64,000 bases of DNA from Syngnathus acus (Eukaryota > Chordata > Actinopteri > Syngnathiformes > Syngnathidae): NCBI RefSeq assembly GCF_901709675.1, contig NC_051087.1, positions 12,711,384 through 12,775,383 on the forward strand, read 5' to 3'. Both the position numbers and the translations under genes were made by a program. This document shows, in pieces, positions 57,969 through 64,000 of the stretch; position 1 is the stretch's first letter, and each line of letters starts with the position of its first letter. Below the pieces are notes generated by a model. It saw only the letters and a program-made list of their open reading frames with translations, had not been told where the DNA came from and made no database searches.

Positions 57969-59440
57969 CAAGGCCGGCTCTACGCAGGGGCAAGAGGGGG
58001 CGTTGCCCCTTCAAACAGATGTCCTGCCCCCTCTAATCAAACTTTTAGAAGTGAAAAATCCGCTGATAGAAACACACGTTAATCAGCCCCCTCTCTTCTC
58101 TCATGTCGGTGCAGTGTGTGTCCTCCCTCACACAGCCTGCTGTCAGGACTCCCCGCCCCTCCGCAAACATCCAATCACTGTGAGTATGCAAATGAGGCAA
58201 GACGCAGCCAGAGAGTGTCAGGTTAGTGTCAGCGCGGTAGGAGTTGGAAGAAGCAGTAAAAACTCCACCAAACTCGTCGTAATGACCCGTGATATAACTA
58301 ATGATTAACGACAACTCAAATAATAGTTAATATAACATTCATATTATATGTCCCCCCCCCCCCCTGAGAGATTGCCACCTTATTGTGGTCAGGGGGTTTG
58401 CGTGCCTCAGTGACCCTAAGAGCAATACCAGCAGAAGCTTTAATCTTCAGGTGGGACACCCAAGCTGGACAGGTCTTAGTGTAGAGCAGTGGTTCCCAAA
58501 CTTTTGCAGGCTGGCGCCCCCTTTGGCTTCCCAGTGAATTCCTAGCGCCCCCCCCCCCCCCCCCCCCAAGGACCGGCATTTATATAAATAAATAATACAT
58601 TTATATAAATAAATAAATAATACATTTATAATATCATTACCATTACGTTGAATTAGTGGGAGCACTGAGTTTGTTTCTCAGAAACGAGCCGGTCCCATCT
58701 AGACGTAATCGGAGACAATGACACCCGAAGTGATTTAAGGTTTGTCTTTTATTGCAGGATGCTTGGTCTCCATGTGTTGAAGCAGTTTTGAATGCTTCAC
58801 TGCCTGGTTAGTTAGCCTGTCGCCACATATTAGCTTTGCGGGCTCGACTGGGGAAACATGTTACGTGACCGGGGCGAGTGTCTTGACCTGAATTAATTGA
58901 TCGTCGATAAAAAAAAAAATTCTGTGCGGGTTGGCGGCCCGGTACCAAATGACCCACGGACCGGTACCGGTCCGCGGCCCGGTGGTTGGGGACCACTGCC
59001 CTAACCAGCTCAACACAACACAACACAACACGGCGCGTTCTGGCGAGTCCCCAATTTCATGTTGATTTGAACTCAAGATGATGTTGACCGCCAGAATGCG
59101 GTTTTTATTATAAGATAAAATTCTGAACATTACAAGCTTGAAATTACAAACCTGAGCTTTTGCTTTTGTAGTCTATGCTGTCGGATCTGACTGGGCCAGA
59201 GCGGCGTTATGTGTACAAATCGACTGCCGCCCCCCTACCGCCCCCCTACCGCCCCTTTCTTCCTCACCGCCCCCCCAGATCTTTCCACCGCCCCCAGGGG
59301 GGCGATCTGGACACACAGCTAACAACTGCCGTGAAGAAAACACTAACGGTGTTAAAAATGTGTCAAAAAAAAAAAAAAGAAGATGCCCCCTTCACATTTC
59401 TGACTGCCCCCTCTTACGTGCATTCCTAGAACCGGCCCTG
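57969..59440. mobile_element. hAT composite element with nested hAT copies
   Basis: The outer ends CAAGGCCGGCTCTA and TAGAACCGGCCCTG are diverged inverted repeats of a CAGGGCCGGCTCTA-type hAT family. Inside lies another element (58487-59304) that starts with CAGTGGTTCCCAAAC like the hAT at 16009, keeps its GCCCCC-rich right part, but has lost its right terminus. Inside that is a third fragment (about 58930-59005) with palindromic GGACCGGTACCGGTCC. The outer flanks look like one LINE tail split by the insertion (3371-type sequence before, and from 59442 after). Confidence 0.65.
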
Positions 59441-59441
59441 G

Positions 59442-59610
59442 TTTTGCTGTCTTTGTGGTTGTACCGTTATGTATATATAAAGTGTTTTGTTGCACAGCTT
59501 TGAAATATGCGATATAAATAATGTTATCTTGTCTTGTAATTGTATTGTAATGTAATTATATAGTAATAGTATTGTAATTTTATTGTAATTGTATTGTATT
59601 ATATTGATTG
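59442..59610 (+). repeat. LINE 3' tail and AT-rich (TTGTAA)n region
   Basis: GTGTTTTGTTGCACAGC and GCGATATAAATAATG are L2-like 3' UTR blocks, followed by irregular TATTGTAAT repeats. Confidence 0.55.
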
Positions 59611-60824
59611 CAAAATGGGTCGTTGTCTTTTCCTCCTTGTTTCTTTCCCAAACTGCCACTAGAGGTTGCTGTCTGCTCAGTTTACTCGGAGTTGTGATGA
59701 ATTGAATGGTGCTTGGGTGCGTCTACAGTGTATATGTAATGTAAAAAGTACATGATGCTAATTGAAATGTGACGGACAGACAAAGAGTGATACATTATTT
59801 TGTAACATTCTGTACACCGGGAAATCACGAATGTCAAAGTGACCAAAAAGACAGTGACTGATTCATTATGCCAATGTTCAGTTGCTTGGCATCTCATTTG
59901 CTTTTGTCAAATAAGACCTCTGTGACTTAAGACTGAATACTATGTTGTACACCACAAATAAATAACCAATAATTTCAAGTAAACCCCTCTCGATTATTTG
60001 GTGTTATTAGACTGTCACCTTATATCGCTGACAAAAAGTGATGAGATTGTTTACACCCTAAAAAGGCTGCTGTGCTAAGAGATGGCTCAGCCTATTTTAA
60101 AAGCACATATACTTACATCATACATTTAAACATGATACCTTGGCACACATTCTTCCTTGTATGAGAGTGGTGTTGAATGATGTCAGAACAACCATCGATG
60201 ACAACTGTGGCTGTCGCTAGGGTCCTGAAAAAGAAATGGCTTGAAGTCTAGACTTTGGAAAAGCGGGTTTTCTTCCGAGCGCAGGTAGTCAAAATCGATT
60301 TTGGCGTATTTGATCAAGGCACAGAGAGACAAATCGGAATACTTACTGGAGGCGATTCCAGGTGACTTCAGCCGAAAGACAGGGTACTCACTGTCTGAAC
60401 AGACTGACAATTGCAGGGCTTTTGTTGTGAATGGTTGTATCTCGATGTTGCCGTTGCTCTACAGTTGCTGATCCTTTACGCTCTATCCTTTTATTATAAG
60501 TTCATTCTGATTCTGTCAAAAGCCTAATTCCATAATGTATCTGTTGCTATGCATTTGCTGTTTCCCCTTATATGCTTTGTCCTGTTATGGCAACCTTTAT
60601 TCTGTCATATAGGCCTGATGTCTGACAGTATAGACGTATGCTCAGGCTTTCAGTCCGTCGAGATTTCTTCCAGTGGAAATGTCTAGTTTTCGTCCATGTC
60701 TTCTGCACCCAGCCCTGCTCTTTGTTGAGAGTTGGTAAAGACTTACTTTTCAACTTTCGTGTCATCATGTCTGCTTCTGGGTCCAAACCTGCTCCATATG
60801 TGCGTCTCTGACCTGTCATGGACA
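59611..60824. other. spacer, no gene recognised
   Basis: Short frames on the minus strand (60183-60410, 60568-60858) match no family I know and have no splice context. Confidence 0.4.
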
Positions 60825-61683
60825 AAGTCAAAGTGTGCTTTATTGTCAATTTCTTCACATGTCAAGACACACAAAGAGATCAAAATTACGTTTCCCACTA
60901 TCCCACGGTGACAAGACATAGTACACAATATACATACAAGTAAACAACACAAAAAGTAAAAACAAGAAGGCGCAAACAATGAATAAATAAGAGCGATGAA
61001 TAAACAATAAACAAACAAATAACATAATAAATAAGAGGAGCAAAAATGGAGCAAGTGTGCATACAGCAGACAGTCAGAATATAGCGCAAAAGTACAGGAC
61101 GCTACGCAGGAGGGGGGAGAGAGTTCAGGATCCTCACAGCCTGGAGTATGAAGCTGTTGGTGAGTCTGGTGGTGCGGGAGCGCAGGCTCCTGTACCTCTT
61201 CCCAGAGGGCAGAAGATCAAACAAAGAGTGAGCGGGGTGACTCACATCACTCACAATCGTGGTCGCCTTGCGGGTGAGATGGGAGGTGTAAATGTCCTTC
61301 AGGGAGGGGAGTGAAGCACCAATAATCTTACCAGCCGTGTTCACTATGCGCTGCAGGGCCTTCATGTTGTATTCAGTGCATCTACCACCCCAAACAGCGA
61401 TACAACTGGAGAGGATGCTCTCAATGGTGCCACGGTAGAATGTAGTCATGACGGCCGGAGGAGCACTTGCTCGCCTGAGTTTCCGCAGGAAGTACAGGCG
61501 GCGCTGGGCCTTCTTCGCCAGTGAAGCGGTGTTGGTGGACCAGGAGAGATCCTCACTGATGTGCACCCCCAGGAACCTGGTGCTGCTCACTCTCTCCACC
61601 ACAGCACCGTCGATGGTCAGCGGCAGGTGTTGGGTGTGACCCTTCCGGAAGTCAACAACAATCTTGTTGACGTTCAGCAGGAG

Positions 61684-61972
61684 CAGAGGCGTAGCCAGGA
61701 ATTTTTCCAGTAGGGGCGCACGCCCACAGGAAAAAAAATCGAACATCACCCACGCCGTTCGCTGATCGCTAAAACAACATCCGGGTCCGGGAGGCAAACG
61801 GTGAATGGATAACATCGCGCACATAGAATAGCGCAAGCACATTCGCGCAAGACCGAAAGAAAAAAACGGCATGAAAATGAAGAATCGAAAAAGCTCGATT
61901 TTTTTCAACCGGGGCGCAGGGAGTCCTAACCGGGGCGCCGCCCCGGCTCGCCCCGGCTTGGCTACGCCTCTG
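61684..61972. mobile_element. hAT MITE inside the LINE
   Basis: Perfect 14-bp terminal inverted repeats CAGAGGCGTAGCCA / TGGCTACGCCTCTG and a perfect 8-bp duplication AGCAGGAG (61676-61683, 61973-61980). The 289-bp interior is GC-rich at its ends and non-coding; the long minus-strand frame running through it is accidental. Confidence 0.95.
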
Positions 61973-62136
61973 AGCAGGAGGTTGTTGTCCCCGCACCACG
62001 TGGCCAGAAGGTCGACCTCCGACCTGTATTGAGTCTCGTCGCCCTCGGTGATGAGACCCACCAGAGTCGTGTCGTCGGCATATTTCAGCACGCGGTTGCT
62101 GCTGGACGTTGCAGTGCAGTCATGCGTCAGCAGGGT

Positions 62137-63122
62137 GGCGTCTCCAGCTCAGCGTTGGAAAGACTGTTGGTGCATCAGACCACCTCAGCACCAGGGAAGC
62201 AAGGAGAGAACTGGCAGTGAGCATCGAGGGCAAACGCCTGGAGGTTCAACAAGCCCCGAGGTACCTCGGCGTGCGTCTGGATCGGACCCTATCCTTCAAA
62301 CAACACCTCGAAGATCTGAAGGCAAAGGTGACATCCAGGGTTGCACTGATCCGCCGCCTTGCTGGAACAACGTGGGGAGCCTCTGCTAAGATCTTGCGGA
62401 TATCAACCCAAGCGCTGGTCTTCTCTGCAGCAGAGTACTGTGCTCCAGTTTGGAACAGAAGCCCCCATGCCAAAAAGGTGGATGTGGCAATTAACAACGC
62501 CCTCCGAACTATAACAGGATGCCTGAAACCCACCCCTGTGTCCCTCCTGCCTGTCCTTGCGGGAATAGCGCCGGCCAACCTTCGGCGAGAGGCTGCCACC
62601 CTCGTTCTCGCCAGGAAGGCAAGAAATAACAACTGGCACATCCTGCACAACATTACAACAACTCCAGCTCCACCAAGCAGACTCAAGGCACGCCACCCCT
62701 ACAACATGGCAGCACAAGAGATGCTCAATTCCATCCCTGAAGACATCTCCAGAGATGCCTGGCTGGCAGCAGCTTGGAAGCAGGAGTGGGAGGCAGCTGG
62801 CCCCTCCCTCATGCACCGTTATGTCTGGGAACCAGGAGACGGCGCCATAGGAGGAGACGAACTACCTCGCCAGCAGTGGACCACACTGAACCGCTTAAGA
62901 ACTGGTGTTGGGCGCTTCAACACGTCTATGCGGCAGTGGGGACTGGCGGACAGTGCGGCATGCGAGTGTGGAGCCCCCGAGCAGACAGCCGACCACATCA
63001 TTAACACCTGCCCCCTATATAGACCACCCTCAGAGGCCGGCCTCTTCGACCTGGGACCAGAGATGCTGGCGTGGCTCCACGACACCAAATTGGAGCTCTG
63101 ACGTTACACGAGAGAGAGAGAG
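62137..63122 (+). mobile_element. 5'-truncated LINE of another clade, inserted in the Rex1-like LINE
   Basis: The intact frame (to the stop at 63099-63101) holds the post-RT part of a LINE: RYLGVRLDRTLSFKQHL, AEYCAPVWNRSPH, ALRTITGCLKPTP, then a C-terminal zinc-knuckle-like CECGAPEQTADHIINTCPLY. These resemble Jockey/I/R1-superfamily elements rather than L2. The 3' end is a (GA)n run. A 9-bp duplication AGCAGGGTG (62128-62136, 63123-63131) marks the insertion. Confidence 0.8.
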
Positions 63123-63261
63123 AGCAGGGTGAAGAGCAGCGGACTGAGCACGCAGCCTTGGGGGGCCCCCGTGCGCAGCGTGATGCTGGCGGAGACATTC
63201 TCGCCAACACGTACTACCTGAGGCCTCTGACAGAGGAAGTCCAGTAGGGCCATTGTAAAGG

Positions 63262-64000
63262 GGGGAAAATCACGAGGAGCAGGAATCTGTGTCTACATCC
63301 GTGACGAATGGTGCCGACACATTCCATGGAGACAGATGTCACCGCCACCTTCTAACAATCCCTTCACCTCCAATCAGAGAGTGATCATCTTACCAGCTAC
63401 TGCCTCGCCTTTTCGCCAGGAATCCCTCTTGTTGCTCCTCCTTGATGGGTCACTCAGACCATCACAAACTCCATCCATCTTACCCACCACTACCGCCCAC
63501 AGCCTGCTGACCCCCCCCCCCCCCACGCTCTTTGTGTAAGCTCAGTCGTTTCCTCCTTTTCTTCCCATAATTGTGTCATTGCAAACATGTGCCCAAGCCA
63601 CTTACTTCATTCAGAATCAGATCAGAATTAGCTTTATTGCCAGACTCTGTTCCAGAGACGCATGCCCTGTGACCACCACACAACCCTCGCCAGCAATGCA
63701 CGCTCGGCGACCGTCGCCCGACCACACCCCGGTGTTGCGTGCACCGCGGCCGTCCTCCAACCCTGCTCCAGCTGCCCAAGGCTCCAAGACCCTTCTCTGG
63801 ACGCACAAGCCTCCAACCCTCTCTCCAGCGACATAAGCCCTGCGGCTACCCTCTGACCTCGATGAGGGGGCACAAGCTGTGTCGCCGTCCTTCTACCCTC
63901 CTCAGGCAGTGCAACCCTTTCCGCCGCCCTCTGAGTCAGCATTAGTTTCTTGATTTCTTTAATTCTTTGTCACTTCTAGCTGCTGTTTGTTTTCTGTTCT
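63262..64000. repeat. repeat-derived low-complexity region
   Basis: The plus strand at 63268-63325 reads [14 protein letters not shown], resembling the endonuclease domain of fish LINEs, but it decays at once. A C run lies at 63511-63525. TTCAGAATCAGATCAG and GCTTTATTGCCAGA at 63612-63653 look like the 3' end of a minus-strand LINE. The remainder is C-rich, with open frames on every strand and no recognisable protein. Confidence 0.45.

Larger units (their letters stand above)
60825..63254 (-). mobile_element. Rex1-like LINE interrupted by a MITE and a second LINE
   Basis: Reading on the minus strand from 63254: [15 protein letters not shown] and motif [14 protein letters not shown] (63123-63254), then a break, then motif C YADDTTLVGLI (62040-62090), RFLGVHISEDLSWS, LYFLRKLRRA and a C-terminal VRILNSLPPPA ending at 61102. 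The 3' UTR runs to a GTCAAAGTGTGCTTTATTG end near 60829. Two insertions split it: the LINE at 62137-63122 (between motifs B and C) and the MITE at 61684-61972. Removing them restores one collinear RT domain. Confidence 0.85.

Noticed and set aside
61102-62091. 329-codon minus-strand frame as one protein
   Set aside because: The middle third is the MITE at 61684-61972 read through by chance; the true protein is LINE reverse transcriptase on both sides.
63336-63945. Overlapping long open frames near the right edge
   Set aside because: C-rich DNA with few stops gives frames on both strands; none shows a known domain.

Overview
The window is vertebrate nuclear DNA, almost certainly from a ray-finned (percomorph-like teleost) fish. 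Genes are split into many short exons with GT-AG (some GC-AG) introns. Introns and spacers are packed with fish-type transposable elements: hAT and Tc1/mariner elements and their MITEs, piggyBac, L2/Rex1-like LINEs, tRNA-derived SINEs and a solo LTR. Microsatellites are abundant. There are no prokaryotic features. I have no species identification.

Layout. 1-1069: 5' part of a dead hAT element, minus strand. 1070-3960: spacer. 3980-19109: ccdc40, plus strand, a 5' UTR exon and 18 coding exons that join in frame to about 973 codons, with a perfect-looking RFX X-box at the promoter. Its introns hold a Tc1/mariner with long inverted repeats, several MITEs, a dead piggyBac and an internally deleted hAT. 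22063-23079: an intronless ribc2-like gene on the minus strand, tail to tail with ccdc40. 23100-30474: spacer with repeats and a LINE fragment. 30475-43784 and 46695-55659: two tandem, same-strand SLC47A (MATE) multidrug/organic-cation antiporter genes, each of 16 coding exons with identical intron positions and phases. 55985-64000: a transposon graveyard with nested LINEs and hAT elements.

Function. ccdc40 (96-nm axonemal ruler) and ribc2 (doublet-microtubule inner protein) are both motile-cilium genes, so the left third looks like a small ciliary neighbourhood. The middle is a transporter cluster made by tandem duplication.

Most notable points. (1) Coding exon 8 of the second MATE gene is split by a 703-bp TG...CA solo LTR (with a SINE nested in it) flanked by a 5-bp duplication. 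The LTR/target junctions themselves form GT...AG, and exact splicing would add just one codon, so this is either a newborn intron or a disabling insertion. (2) The first MATE gene has a one-base deletion in a G run of exon 4. (3) Both MATE copies replace two of the four glutamates regarded as transport-critical in human MATE1. (4) A mariner-like MITE starts six bases into a ccdc40 intron, against the splice donor. I did not find a wholly new multi-gene system.
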